Origin: Fibrobacter sp. UWR3
Lineage (GTDB): Bacteria > Fibrobacterota > Fibrobacteria > Fibrobacterales > Fibrobacteraceae
Direction of reading: 5' to 3'
Assembly: GCF_900143055.1 (NCBI RefSeq)
Contig: NZ_FRCW01000005.1
Span: 186,001-250,000 of the forward strand
Length of the DNA: 64,000 bases
In this document: positions 43,275 through 52,189 of the stretch, piece by piece
Numbering within the stretch: the stretch's first letter is position 1
Layout of the letters: each line of letters begins with the position of its first letter
The notes under the pieces: model-generated
The model's database searches: none
What the model saw: the letters and a program-made list of their open reading frames with translations, nothing else
What the model was told of the DNA's origin: nothing
Made by a program: the position numbers and the translations under genes

Positions 43275-44518
43275 TTCGCACCCTCCCTATCGCTATAATC
43301 GAATTCAAAGTTTTTTTGCTTGTATTCAAACAGAGCCAATTCCAGCGAGGCGTACAGAGTGTAGCCCGAAGCATCGACGACATCGTCTGCCCACATGTTC
43401 TTGATACCACCCCTGATTCTCAGTCCCACGCGGACCTTCTTGTAATCCATAAAGAAAACATCCACCATCGCACCAGCGCCAAAAGCCGGGAAAACCTGCG
43501 AGGAAAGGCTATTGTCATTATTGTCCGAATCGACATACTTCAAAGAACTGTAGCCCACTCCGCCCGAAACAAACGCCCTCAAGTTTACGTATTTCAAATC
43601 GAGGAAAGTATAGCCCAGATTGAAGTCCGCCGCAAGTGTTTGAAGTTCCAGGCTATCCTGTTCCCTGCATTCTCCCGTCTGAATGCCCAAATAAAAACCA
43701 TAGGCAAGGCGGTTTCTGAACAAATCTAATTCCATACCGCCACCAAAGTTTATCCGGACCTTATCTGAAATATCCCCGAGCGGCACAGCAACCGGCGCCA
43801 CGAAAGTCGCTCCAAAATAGTTTTTCAAGTCATAGCCAAACTTAGTCCAGAACCGCTCGACAAGATATTCCAGCTGTTCGCTCTTCTTTAACTGCGGCTT
43901 GTATTTTTCGATAAGTGCGGACACCTGTTCTCGACTCTCGAAAAGTGAAAGCAGCAATATGCGGACAAAGGCGCGGTCAGCTTCATCTGCGATTCGCCCG
44001 AGTTTTTTCTCGAGTTCGCCCGAAGTCCTCTGCGTCGCGATTTTTTCTAGGGCGGTTGCCCCGAATACTCCATCAACATACTTAGACGGATTGTACTTCT
44101 TCACGGAATCCAGATTGCACAGGAACTCGTAATCCCCGAGAAAATATTTTACGAGAAACCTGTCCCGAAATACAATCTTCTTATACGTCGCCGTACTTTC
44201 GAACTCCCGGACTGTATCCCAAATCGCCTTGAAGTCATCCATGCGGTCTTCGGCCAAGACAGAAGTAAGCGCCTTCTGCAAATATTCCGCAGAATCGTTT
44301 TCCCGCTGGATTTTCCTTTGCAATTCTGCGATGGCAGAATCCGAGTACGTTGCGCCAGGAGAACCGTGCCCGCGGGAATACGTCAGCTCCACGTTGTCTT
44401 GCACGAACAGGAACATCACCGAGTCGCGCGAGAGACCTTCTGCTGCATGCGAATAGCACAAGAACAGCGCTACAAGAGCACAAAACAAGAAGGCTTTTCT
44501 TTTCTGACAAACGCGCAT
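43271..44518 (-). CDS. Exported helical/barrel-like protein E
   Basis: 415 residues from the ATG at 44518, which opens a signal peptide (MRVCQKRKAFLFCALVALFL). Helical to about 250 (AFVRILLLSLFESREQVSAL), then strands: INFGGGMELDLFRNRLAYGF, LGYTFLDLKYVNLRAFVSGG, GAMVDVFFMDYKKVRVGL. The FLDLKYVNLRAFVSGGVGYS block sits where the 1990/3276/6005 proteins have xDSRFLKxxPFIGxG, so it is probably a remote member of the same family. It overlaps gene 41646 (ATGA). Confidence 0.7.
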   Translation of the reverse strand: MRVCQKRKAFLFCALVALFLCYSHAAEGLSRDSVMFLFVQDNVELTYSRGHGSPGATYSDSAIAELQRKIQRENDSAEYLQKALTSVLAEDRMDDFKAIWDTVREFESTATYKKIVFRDRFLVKYFLGDYEFLCNLDSVKKYNPSKYVDGVFGATALEKIATQRTSGELEKKLGRIADEADRAFVRILLLSLFESREQVSALIEKYKPQLKKSEQLEYLVERFWTKFGYDLKNYFGATFVAPVAVPLGDISDKVRINFGGGMELDLFRNRLAYGFYLGIQTGECREQDSLELQTLAADFNLGYTFLDLKYVNLRAFVSGGVGYSSLKYVDSDNNDNSLSSQVFPAFGAGAMVDVFFMDYKKVRVGLRIRGGIKNMWADDVVDASGYTLYASLELALFEYKQKNFEFDYSDREGAK

Positions 44519-44565
44519 AAGGGAAATATACAAAAACCTCAAGAAGCCACACAAAAAGCCCCGCC

Positions 44566-44640
44566 CGCGGAGCCTGGAAAGAAATCTTCAACACGGACGC
44601 GAGCATGTTCGGCGCACTGTACTTCAGGCTGGAAAGGTAA
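44566..44640 (+). pseudogene. glgB 3'-end remnant 1 with internal deletion
   Basis: Translates as RGAWKEIFNTDASMFG followed directly by ALYFRLER and a stop: the last residues of GlgB with 31 codons missing between. The join falls at a shared GGCG. All differences from the resident glgB in this stretch are synonymous (e.g. GCA/GCC, AAG/AAA, ACA/ACG, GAG CGC/GAA AGG). Confidence 0.9.
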
Positions 44641-44658
44641 CCAAAGCCTAAGACAAAA

Positions 44659-45363
44659 CTACGGCAAGTCGAAATGCTCTAGCGGCAATTCAGAAGCATC
44701 CAACTCCAGGGGCTCATAGCCCTTGAAATCTTTGACATTTCTGTGATACGTGATGGTATAGACCGGCATATCCAGCGGGAATATCATCTCGTTAATAAAA
44801 GTCCCATGCGCAGGCGTACCGACGCACCTTTCCTCGAACTCCGCATGAATTTTCTTCGATTCCTCCGGCGTCAGTTTCCGGTGAACGACAGCTGGGTCCG
44901 GTGTTTCCAAAAGCGAATCGCCGGAATAATAGATGTGCAATTCCTTGCCAATCACCTTCGTGAAAACAGCCCTGAAGAAGGCTTCGTCAACAAGGTAGTC
45001 TATCTTATTGACATCGTGCCAGCCGTCTATTCTCCAGACGCATTTTGCATCGAAAGTTTCCTCCTTCGAGGGTTCAATCGACACGCCGATATCTCCGCAC
45101 AAATTCATTGGCTGAGTACGATTCTTTGCGTTCGTCCCGTCGATAGCGCCGACAAGCAGGTCCTTGTTTCCGTAGCCATCCCGCAGGTACAGGTTCTCGT
45201 TTGTACGTACCACCACGCCGAGTTCCCAGTAGAACTGCAATTTTACGTTTTCCGATGTCAGCAAGCCCCGAGCCGGCGTAAAGCCGTCACGGATATTCGT
45301 GCGCGGCAACAGCACATAGCACGAGGCAAGCGAGAGCGTTATCAACAGCAGGAGGATTCTCAT
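44659..45363 (-). CDS. Putative lipoprotein
   Basis: 234 residues from the second in-frame ATG (45363), which overlaps the previous stop as ATGA; the ATG two codons earlier is equally possible. Lipobox LASC at about residue 15. The mature part is a beta-rich soluble domain with few cysteines (NLCGDIGVSIEPSKEETFDA, KCVWRIDGWHDVNKIDYLVD). No family recognised. Last gene of a three-gene leftward unit between the two glgB remnants. Confidence 0.7.
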   Translation of the reverse strand: MRILLLLITLSLASCYVLLPRTNIRDGFTPARGLLTSENVKLQFYWELGVVVRTNENLYLRDGYGNKDLLVGAIDGTNAKNRTQPMNLCGDIGVSIEPSKEETFDAKCVWRIDGWHDVNKIDYLVDEAFFRAVFTKVIGKELHIYYSGDSLLETPDPAVVHRKLTPEESKKIHAEFEERCVGTPAHGTFINEMIFPLDMPVYTITYHRNVKDFKGYEPLELDASELPLEHFDLP

Positions 45364-46004
45364 TCGCATCTTGCGGCCCTCCTGTTGAAAAGCAATGCAT
45401 CCAGCTTTTTCAGGCCCTGCTCAACAGCATCCAGCGGGTACGTCAACTTTTGCGAGTTGATCCGGAAATCCCTGAAGGCAAAATACTGCACCTGCTCCCC
45501 CTCCTTCTTGTAGCCGAGATAGAGAGACATCTGCAGGGTATTGACCTCATAATGGAAAGCTTTTGCGGAATCCGCCTTCGTGGGGATTATTACCGGGAAT
45601 TCTGCCAGCGGCAAACCCTCAATTTCATTATACGATGCAGAATCAAGCGTAAAGCGCTCCATACATTTTTCAAAATCACTGTAACCCTTCAGGCCTTCGC
45701 GCTCCCGGAGGTACGCCTCGGGGTTACGCCAGCGCGATTCCTTCTGGCTGGGCTTCTGGTACAGCACAGCCTCCCCGCCTTTCGCGACAACAATCAGCCG
45801 GAGAGAATCTCCCCTCTCGCGGAAAATATAAAGCCCGTCAGCATTCCAGTCGATTTTTGCCTGCGAAAAAATTCCGTCTAGGGCGTTCTTCCTGAAGTTC
45901 ACGCTAACCGGGGCATCCTTCTGGCCCTCCGGCGCAAAGAACCACGAAGTCTCGGCGCAGGCAAGCCCTGCCATCAGGAACATTATAGCCACAAGCCTGC
46001 GCAT
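45360..46004 (-). CDS. Exported hypothetical protein
   Basis: 214 residues from the ATG at 46004, one base after the previous stop, opening a signal peptide (MRRLVAIMFLMAGLACA). The Cys near its end could make it a lipoprotein (GLAC). The rest is mixed alpha/beta (DGLYIFRERGDSLRLIVVAK, FHYEVNTLQMSLYLGYKKEG). No family recognised. Middle gene of the three-gene block. Confidence 0.68.
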   Translation of the reverse strand: MRRLVAIMFLMAGLACAETSWFFAPEGQKDAPVSVNFRKNALDGIFSQAKIDWNADGLYIFRERGDSLRLIVVAKGGEAVLYQKPSQKESRWRNPEAYLREREGLKGYSDFEKCMERFTLDSASYNEIEGLPLAEFPVIIPTKADSAKAFHYEVNTLQMSLYLGYKKEGEQVQYFAFRDFRINSQKLTYPLDAVEQGLKKLDALLFNRRAARCE

Positions 46005-46005
46005 A

Positions 46006-46719
46006 TTAAAATCCCTCAAGCGAACATTCGTATCCATTACACACAACCTTGCACACGCCCGAAATTCTTTCCAAGGTTGCCTTTACGCCCTTGTACAGCG
46101 TAAAATAATCCTTGATGAGTTCCTTCGGTTCGAACCACCGTTCAAGATAATACAGGTGCAATACATCCAGGAACGTGCGATTCTGATTTTCGTCTACGCG
46201 TACAATGTGGAGTCCGCCTTCTTCGGTACCGCCCCAGCCATCCACAATAGACATGCTGTTCCTTTCGAAGAACGTTTTCATCAGGGCTACGAGTTCCTCG
46301 GGAAATTCAGTCTTCTTCTTGCAGGCCTTTTGCAGTTGCGGGCGCATCTTTTCAATCGATTTTTCCCTAGCCTGGAGAGTATCCGCCTTCCACTGGTCCA
46401 TATAATATCCCGAAACTAGCGCCTGCATGAAACTCACCTCCGCTTCATTCCCGGACAACGGCAAATACGCAAAGAAGGTTCCGCGCACCTTGTCATCGTA
46501 CATGTAATTTCCGAGGACAATGTAATACCCCGGTTTCGACATGCCTATCGGCTCGCCAAAGTACAATTCATGCTTTCCGGAAGGGACCTTCCCAAACCCG
46601 GTCGAGGGCGCAAACCTGCAAATGCACTTGCCCGTGCCAAAGCAGGAACAGAAACCTTCGGCACAGAGCACAAGGAGCAACAGGCAGAACACCCTTCTGC
46701 AATTTATACAAACTTGCAT
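46006..46719 (-). CDS. Putative lipoprotein
   Basis: 237 residues from the ATG at 46719, chosen for the hydrophobic export signal that follows (MQVCINCRRVFCLLLLVLCA) with a possible lipobox FCSC; the longer frame reads through glgB remnant 2. The mature part contains FGEPIGMSKPGYYIVLGNYM and a helical segment rich in Lys (LQKACKKKTEFPEELVALMK). No family recognised. First gene of the block 46719-44659. Confidence 0.65.
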   Translation of the reverse strand: MQVCINCRRVFCLLLLVLCAEGFCSCFGTGKCICRFAPSTGFGKVPSGKHELYFGEPIGMSKPGYYIVLGNYMYDDKVRGTFFAYLPLSGNEAEVSFMQALVSGYYMDQWKADTLQAREKSIEKMRPQLQKACKKKTEFPEELVALMKTFFERNSMSIVDGWGGTEEGGLHIVRVDENQNRTFLDVLHLYYLERWFEPKELIKDYFTLYKGVKATLERISGVCKVVCNGYECSLEGF

Positions 46720-46740
46720 AGCCCCAATATACAAAAAGCC

Positions 46741-46779
46741 CCGCCGCTCGGCGCCGTTTATTCCAGGCAGGAAAGACAA
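46741..46779 (+). pseudogene. glgB 3'-end remnant 2
   Basis: Translates as PPLGAVYSRQERQ against PPLGALYFRLER-stop in GlgB: the first twelve bases are identical, then scattered changes including loss of the stop. It is preceded by ACAAAAAGCCCCGCC, the same 15 bases that precede remnant 1. Confidence 0.8.
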
Positions 46780-46811
46780 TCTTGCACAAGATTCTCGAAA
46801 AGCATTAGAAA

Positions 46812-46838
46812 CGGCAGGCACAAACGCCTGCCTTCTTT
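46812..46838. terminator. Hairpin at the nhaC 3' end
   Basis: GGCAGGC (46813-46819) with GCCTGCC (46826-46832); T-rich on the plus strand, weaker on the minus strand. Confidence 0.6.
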
Positions 46839-46862
46839 ACTTTTCCAAAAACAATAAACAAC

Positions 46863-48215
46863 TTAAACTTCCAAGTTCTTGTTCTTTCGCGGAGAAATCG
46901 CGATGAACACGAGCACGCTTATAAGCAACAAGAACGGATAGAACATGTAGGGAATCAAGTCGAACGCACTCACGCGAGCATCCGGCAAAGCAGAAGCAAT
47001 CGCAGCAAGAGCCACCAGCATCTGCGCACCGTAAGGCAAAACGCCCTGCACCACGCAACTGAAAATATCCAAAAGCGAAGCCGTCTTCTTGGGAGAGATG
47101 CGGTATTCGTCGCCCATCTGCTTTGCAATCGGGCCCGCCATCACAATCGCCACCGTATTGTTCGCCGTTGCGATATCCAAAGCACTCACCAAAAGACCGA
47201 CACCCACTTGTCCGCTGCGATGCCCCTTGAACACCTTGTGGATAAAGTCGAGCAGAGCCGCAAACCCGCCATGAATGCGGATAAGCCCGCACAAGGCGCT
47301 CACCAGCACCGCCACGAGAATCGTCTCGTACATGCCCGAAATACCTTTCCCGATATTCTGCAACAAGCCAATCATATCGAGCGGTCCGAAAGCAACCATA
47401 ATGATTGAAGCAGCGACAATTCCCACCAAAAGCACAGTGAACACGTTAATCCCCGTGAGAGCCAACGCCAGCACCAAAACGTAGGGAATCAGTTGCACCA
47501 AGCTGTAAGAATTCTCGGCAACCGCACGAGCCTCCGTCGCGAACGAAATCGCCGTGATAATCGCCACCGCAAGAAGTGCCGCCGGTAGCGCAATAATAAA
47601 GTTCACATGGAACTTGTCCTTCATCTTGCAGCCCTGCGTCGAAGTCGCCGCAATCGTCGTATCCGAAATAAAACTCAAATTGTCGCCGAACATAGCGCCG
47701 CCAATCACCGTCGCCACGCAAAACGGAACGCCAAAGCCCGCCATCTGGGCCACCTCTACCGCAATCGGAGAAACCACAGCAATCGTCCCGACCGAAGTTC
47801 CCATCGCCGTAGAGACGAACGCCGCCACCACGAACAGCACCACCACCGCGAACTGCGCCGGGATAAAGTCCAGGAGCAAGTAAGCCGCAGCCGACGCACT
47901 CGAGCGCCCCAAAATCCCCGCGAAAATGCCTGCGCAAAGGAAGATGAGAATCATCAAGAAAATATTGCGGTCGCCCAGCGCCCCCGCCATGATGTTCATC
48001 TTCTTGTCGAAATTCAGCTTGCGGTTCTGCATGCACGCCACAAAAATCGCAATCAAGAACGCCGCCACGATAGGAATGTTGTAGAACCCCATAGAAATAT
48101 GGAGAACGTATTCAAACGTAATGCCAAGCCCCAGATAAAGCACCAGGAACACGGCGACCGGCAAAAGGGCAATCGGGTTACCCTTGATTTTATCTTCAAT
48201 GCGTTCGTTCTGCAT
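46863..48215 (-). CDS. NhaC-type Na+/H+ antiporter
   Basis: 450 residues from the ATG at 48215 (MQNERIEDKIKGNPIALLPV); the longer frame adds a charged, unlikely leader. About 11-12 membrane helices. The family signature GDNLSFISDTTIAATSTQGC (about 190-210) and ALDIATANNTVAIVMAGPIA near 360 identify the NhaC/ArsB-type ion-transporter family. It probably exports Na+ in exchange for protons, useful in the rumen; NhaC relatives can also exchange malate/lactate, so cargo is not certain. Its stop is 84 bases from glgB remnant 2. Confidence 0.9.
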   Translation of the reverse strand: MQNERIEDKIKGNPIALLPVAVFLVLYLGLGITFEYVLHISMGFYNIPIVAAFLIAIFVACMQNRKLNFDKKMNIMAGALGDRNIFLMILIFLCAGIFAGILGRSSASAAAYLLLDFIPAQFAVVVLFVVAAFVSTAMGTSVGTIAVVSPIAVEVAQMAGFGVPFCVATVIGGAMFGDNLSFISDTTIAATSTQGCKMKDKFHVNFIIALPAALLAVAIITAISFATEARAVAENSYSLVQLIPYVLVLALALTGINVFTVLLVGIVAASIIMVAFGPLDMIGLLQNIGKGISGMYETILVAVLVSALCGLIRIHGGFAALLDFIHKVFKGHRSGQVGVGLLVSALDIATANNTVAIVMAGPIAKQMGDEYRISPKKTASLLDIFSCVVQGVLPYGAQMLVALAAIASALPDARVSAFDLIPYMFYPFLLLISVLVFIAISPRKNKNLEV

Positions 48216-48231
48216 GCAAAAAAGATAGAAA

Positions 48232-48801
48232 TTACTTCTTCGGCTTAAACAAAGGCGGGGTCGTATAATGTTTTGGCCTGTATTTTTTCGGGACATCGTA
48301 GCCGAGTTTTAAAAGCATCCGGACATAATCTTCGTTCTTCATGCGCATCCTGGACTTTTTCAGGATGTTCAAGGTTCCGTATTTCTTTTCGTTCCGCAAC
48401 ACATCCAGAAGCCCATAAATAGAGATGCAAGAATAAGATAACGCACATGCAAAGGCATAAGCAAACTTATCTTGGGATGAAGGGAATCGACAAAAGAACA
48501 CATAACTCAACACCATAACAGCCAACAAAACAAGCAAAATAATCACGCGGAATTTCCAATCGCAGCGAGCTATAAACCGTTTATCCAAGGCGGGCTCCAG
48601 CCGGCCGTATATAAGCTGTTCTCCCTTGCAATGCGGGCAAACAATAATGGGGCTCCCGAACATCAATGAATTTTTATCGTATGGATACGGGTGGTCTTCG
48701 CCACAAAGACGACAATGGAACTCGCCCACCTGCTCGTCGACGACACATTTCACTTCAAGTAAATCGCGGTTACTCCACTGGGATTCTTTCTTTTGACGCA
48801 T
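48232..48801 (-). CDS. Zinc-ribbon membrane protein, hypothetical
   Basis: 189 residues. Four cysteines as CRLC (about 30) and CPHC (about 55) form a probable zinc ribbon before two membrane helices (about 84-103 VIILLVLLAVMVLSYVFFC and 112-132). The C-terminus is basic (KKSRMRMKNEDYVRMLLKLG). Topology puts the ribbon in the cytoplasm. It lies 16 bases upstream of the NhaC start and may be co-transcribed with it. Function unknown. Confidence 0.72.
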   Translation of the reverse strand: MRQKKESQWSNRDLLEVKCVVDEQVGEFHCRLCGEDHPYPYDKNSLMFGSPIIVCPHCKGEQLIYGRLEPALDKRFIARCDWKFRVIILLVLLAVMVLSYVFFCRFPSSQDKFAYAFACALSYSCISIYGLLDVLRNEKKYGTLNILKKSRMRMKNEDYVRMLLKLGYDVPKKYRPKHYTTPPLFKPKK

Positions 48802-48857
48802 AAATCACTCAAGTCCTTGCCGCGAAAATAGAAAAAAGAATTACATACAAAAAAAGA

Positions 48858-48882
48858 GCCCCGCCGGGATTTCCGGCGAGGC
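48858..48882 (-). terminator. Terminator of the GH51 gene
   Basis: Minus strand GCCTCGCCGG ... CCGGCGGGGC with one mismatch, followed by TCTTTTTTT. Confidence 0.85.
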
Positions 48883-48905
48883 GATTTTCGTTCGCGCTTT
48901 AGCGA

Positions 48906-51900
48906 TTACTCAATCGTGATGAGCGTGATGGTGCGCTTGCCGACCTTGATCGGCTTGCTCACGTCAACACCCTTCTTGGCCTTCTTGGACGGATCGTTTG
49001 CCCAGCCTTCCTTGAGCTTTTCGGAGCTCTTGTCAAGCGTCTGGACAGTGGCTTTGCCCTTGAAGCCCGGAATGTCGAGCTTGAGTTCGTAGTCGCTGTA
49101 CGGGCTCTTGTTGATCACGAGGAGGCTCTTCTTCTTGCCGTTTTCGGTGTAGTAGGTCGTGATGAGCGATTCCTTGTCACCGGTAATCACGGTCTTGAGG
49201 AGCTTGCCGCGGAGAGCGTCAGAAGCCATCTGGAATGCCCAGTAGCTCGGACGCGGGCAGTTCATGCAGTCTTCTGCAGAACGGGTCAGGTAACCGTAGT
49301 CACCGCCTTCCGGAGTGATGTCGTTGTGGATATCCCAGTACTGTGCGTTGTCCACGTTTTCGGTGGCAAGCATAGCGAGGTAGTCAGCAACGAACAGGCC
49401 GTTTTCGAGAGCGATGGTCTGCGGACCCGGGTTGAAGTCCACGGAGTTCCATTCAGTGAGCCAGAGTTCGAACTTCTTGTCCTTGTTGAAGTGCTTGGTC
49501 CACTTGTCCACGAGCTTGTGCAGGCGGCTGTAGATAGGCACGAGGTCCTGCGGGGCGCTGAGCATGGCGAAGTCGTTTTCTTCACCGAAGTGCTGCGGGT
49601 AGTGGTGAACGATGATACCATCGGCAATGTCGCCGGTTTCCTTGAGCACGTTGTCGTTCCACTGACCGTCGAGAACGCCGAGCACCGCCACCTTGATGGT
49701 CGGGTCAACCTTCTTCATGGCCTCGATGAACTTGCGGGCGCGCTTACCATAGATGGTACCGCCGTCTTTACCGTACTTTTCGTAGTACGGATGCCAGTTA
49801 CCGTAGACTTCGTTACCGATTTCCCAGTACTTGATGCCGGCCTTCTTGTCGATGTTGGTGTGCTTCACCCAGGCAGCGGCTTCCTGTTCGGTGCCGGAAC
49901 CGAAGTTGACAGTGAACATGGCGTTGGAGCCGGTCTTCTTGAGCCATTCGAGGAATTCGTCGGTATCGACCATCCAGTCGTGGTTGTCAAGGATTTCCTT
50001 CCAGTGGTCGTCATCGGCACGGAGACCACCCGGGTAACGGATGATGCCGTGGTTGATGCGCTTCACGAAGTCGCGGGTCTGGACCTTGAACTTCGGATTG
50101 TCAAGCATGTCGCCATCCCAGAGGGCAGCGTTGATACCGAAGAGGCCACCCGAGATGTTCGGGTTGATAACGTCGCCGGTACCCTTCACGTCGACCTTCA
50201 CGACAGCCGGACGAGCGGCAGCCTTGACTTCGCGCTGGTTGGTGAGCTTGATGTTATCGATTTCGAAGCTACCATTAGAGCCTTCTCCACCCGGTTTGAA
50301 GTCGAGAGAAACGACGTTCTTGAGGTCGAACACGCCGTTTTCCTTGGCGTTAGGCGGCTGGTAGTACGGGAACTTGCTGAAGGTGCGGAACGGCACGATC
50401 ACAGTGGTACGGCCACGCGGCACACCGGTGTTGGACACGAAGAGTTCGTTGCCGGCGTCACCAATCTGGACCGTGATGGACTGCCATGCACGTTCAGAGT
50501 AGACATCGAACATAATGCCCCAGTGCTTGGTCCAGTCGCGGAGCTTGGCGTCGTGAGCAGCAGTGTTCTTGGTGAAGTCGAGAACGAAGTCCACCCAGTC
50601 AGACATTTCGAAGTGTTTGATGAAGAGGGAGTTGCCATCGAGCTTGGAGCTCTTGTACGGCATCTCGATTTCGGCCTTGGACTTCGGGCCGAAAGACGGT
50701 TCCCACTTGTCCTTGGCAAACTTGCCTTCGAAGTCAGAGATAACCAGGTCAGCTTCCTTAGACTTCCAGTTGTCCCACTTGATATCCGGGTCAACCCAGT
50801 CGATGGTTTCGGTGAAGGTAATCTGGTCGACGAAGATGGTCACAGGAGCCGGCTTGCCCGGTTCGCCCTGGTTTTCACCCTTGCCCACGGAGAAGCGGAT
50901 TTCCTGAATCTTGTTCCACTGCACGTCCTTGGCGACTTCGGCCTGCTTGTTAGCATCCCAAGCCTTACCCTTGTCGACGAACTTCTTGAGAGGAATCTTC
51001 ACGAGCTTCCAATCGGTGCCGACCTTGGCGCCAGCAATCCAGTCGTTCAGGCTGACCTTGGTCTGGCTCTTGATGTCGTTGCCCTGGTTGTCGAGGATAC
51101 CGACGTACACCTTTTCGCCGCCGAGCTTACCCTTGATCCAGAAGTAGAGACCGCCCTTGTTGCGGACCTTGGAAAGGTCGATGTACTTGCCTTCACCGAG
51201 CGAGTAGGTCACGCCGGACCAGTCGTTGTTATCGATGTAGAGGGCGAGCACGTTCTTGTTGCCAGCAGTCTTGGACTGAGCTTCACGCTGGGCAGAAAGG
51301 CCACCGTAGCTGTAGCTGAAGCCCTTGAGGCCGTCGGAGTAGAACGTACCGTTAGCCACCGGCTTGACCTTGCCGTCAAGCTTTTCGGGGTTCTTCGGGC
51401 CGTCGATGACGTCGTTGTTTTCATCCCAGTAGACAATCTGCTTCTTCGGGGCAGCCTTCTTGTTGCCCTTCACGATTTCGATGTTGTCCACCCAGATTTC
51501 GAAATCCTTCGCGCCGCTCTTGTCGATGGAGAAGCGGATTTCAGCAATCTTGTCCCAGTCGATACGGGCCGGGAATTCGGACTTGCGGGTGTTATCCCAG
51601 TAGAGACCACGGTCCGGGAAGTCCACGAGAGGAATGGAAACCTTCTTCCAGTCCGTCGTAACGGCACCGCCCTCGATGTACTTGTTCATCGGGAGCACGA
51701 CCTGCGTCTTCTTGCCGTCGCTAACTTCTTCGTCAAGGAGGCCGACCTTCACGGCTTCGCCGCCGTTCTTGCCCTTGATCATGAATTCGACCTTGGAATC
51801 AAGCATGTACTTGTTCAGGTCGAAGAACTCGTTGTACAAGCAGATGGATGCACCGGAGTATTCCTTCGGGTCCAGCTTGATGTTCAGGGCGGCCTTGGAC

Positions 51901-52091
51901 TTGTAACCGCCGTCCTTCGTAATGGTCACACCCTTGCTAGTGCCACCGTAGGAGTAGTCGAAACCACCCGGACGATACTGCTCGTCGAAGAACTTGTAGA
52001 CGACCGTCTTCGGCTTCTTCGGCTGAGCCATTGCAGCCACGCTGACACCCAGGAGGATGACGGACGCGACTTTCAATGTTTGCTTAATCAT
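48906..52091 (-). CDS. Secreted GH51 glycosidase with three CBM-like modules (Cel51A type)
   Basis: 1061 residues, signal peptide about 1-22. Two related beta-sandwich modules (about 30-212 and 240-440) share FDYSYGG/FSYSYGG and DWKxVxIPLxxF blocks; a third (about 460-655) carries ISDFEGKFAKDKWEPSFG. They look like CBM11/CBM30-type cellulose binders. The GH51 domain starts near 690; acid/base E759 in YWEIGNEVYG, nucleophile E880 in LWLTEWNS. Size and layout match the roughly 118-kDa cellulose-binding endoglucanase Cel51A described in F. succinogenes; arabinofuranosidase is the alternative for GH51. Extracellular, plant cell-wall breakdown. Confidence 0.9.
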   Translation of the reverse strand: MIKQTLKVASVILLGVSVAAMAQPKKPKTVVYKFFDEQYRPGGFDYSYGGTSKGVTITKDGGYKSKAALNIKLDPKEYSGASICLYNEFFDLNKYMLDSKVEFMIKGKNGGEAVKVGLLDEEVSDGKKTQVVLPMNKYIEGGAVTTDWKKVSIPLVDFPDRGLYWDNTRKSEFPARIDWDKIAEIRFSIDKSGAKDFEIWVDNIEIVKGNKKAAPKKQIVYWDENNDVIDGPKNPEKLDGKVKPVANGTFYSDGLKGFSYSYGGLSAQREAQSKTAGNKNVLALYIDNNDWSGVTYSLGEGKYIDLSKVRNKGGLYFWIKGKLGGEKVYVGILDNQGNDIKSQTKVSLNDWIAGAKVGTDWKLVKIPLKKFVDKGKAWDANKQAEVAKDVQWNKIQEIRFSVGKGENQGEPGKPAPVTIFVDQITFTETIDWVDPDIKWDNWKSKEADLVISDFEGKFAKDKWEPSFGPKSKAEIEMPYKSSKLDGNSLFIKHFEMSDWVDFVLDFTKNTAAHDAKLRDWTKHWGIMFDVYSERAWQSITVQIGDAGNELFVSNTGVPRGRTTVIVPFRTFSKFPYYQPPNAKENGVFDLKNVVSLDFKPGGEGSNGSFEIDNIKLTNQREVKAAARPAVVKVDVKGTGDVINPNISGGLFGINAALWDGDMLDNPKFKVQTRDFVKRINHGIIRYPGGLRADDDHWKEILDNHDWMVDTDEFLEWLKKTGSNAMFTVNFGSGTEQEAAAWVKHTNIDKKAGIKYWEIGNEVYGNWHPYYEKYGKDGGTIYGKRARKFIEAMKKVDPTIKVAVLGVLDGQWNDNVLKETGDIADGIIVHHYPQHFGEENDFAMLSAPQDLVPIYSRLHKLVDKWTKHFNKDKKFELWLTEWNSVDFNPGPQTIALENGLFVADYLAMLATENVDNAQYWDIHNDITPEGGDYGYLTRSAEDCMNCPRPSYWAFQMASDALRGKLLKTVITGDKESLITTYYTENGKKKSLLVINKSPYSDYELKLDIPGFKGKATVQTLDKSSEKLKEGWANDPSKKAKKGVDVSKPIKVGKRTITLITIE

Positions 52092-52120
52092 ATGTCGTTC
52101 CTTGTTGTTGTTTGTTTTGC

Positions 52121-52132
52121 TTTAAATTTAAA
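52121..52132. promoter_or_regulatory. Palindrome in the GH51 leader
   Basis: TTTAAATTTAAA about 30 bases upstream of the ATG, similar in core to GTTAAATTTAAC in the GH94 leader. AT-rich, so chance is possible. Confidence 0.3.
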
Positions 52133-52148
52133 CTTTTAGCGTAAAAAT

Positions 52149-52181
52149 GGGTACACGCCTAGACGTTTAAGCGTGTACACC
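52149..52181 (-). terminator. Terminator of the DsbA-like gene
   Basis: Minus strand GGTGTACACGC/GCGTGTACCC imperfect stem followed by ATTTTT. Confidence 0.7.
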
Positions 52182-52189
52182 TGAAAACA

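Noticed and set aside
49326-52139. 937-residue plus-strand frame
   Set aside because: Antisense of the GH51 gene; no signal or motif.
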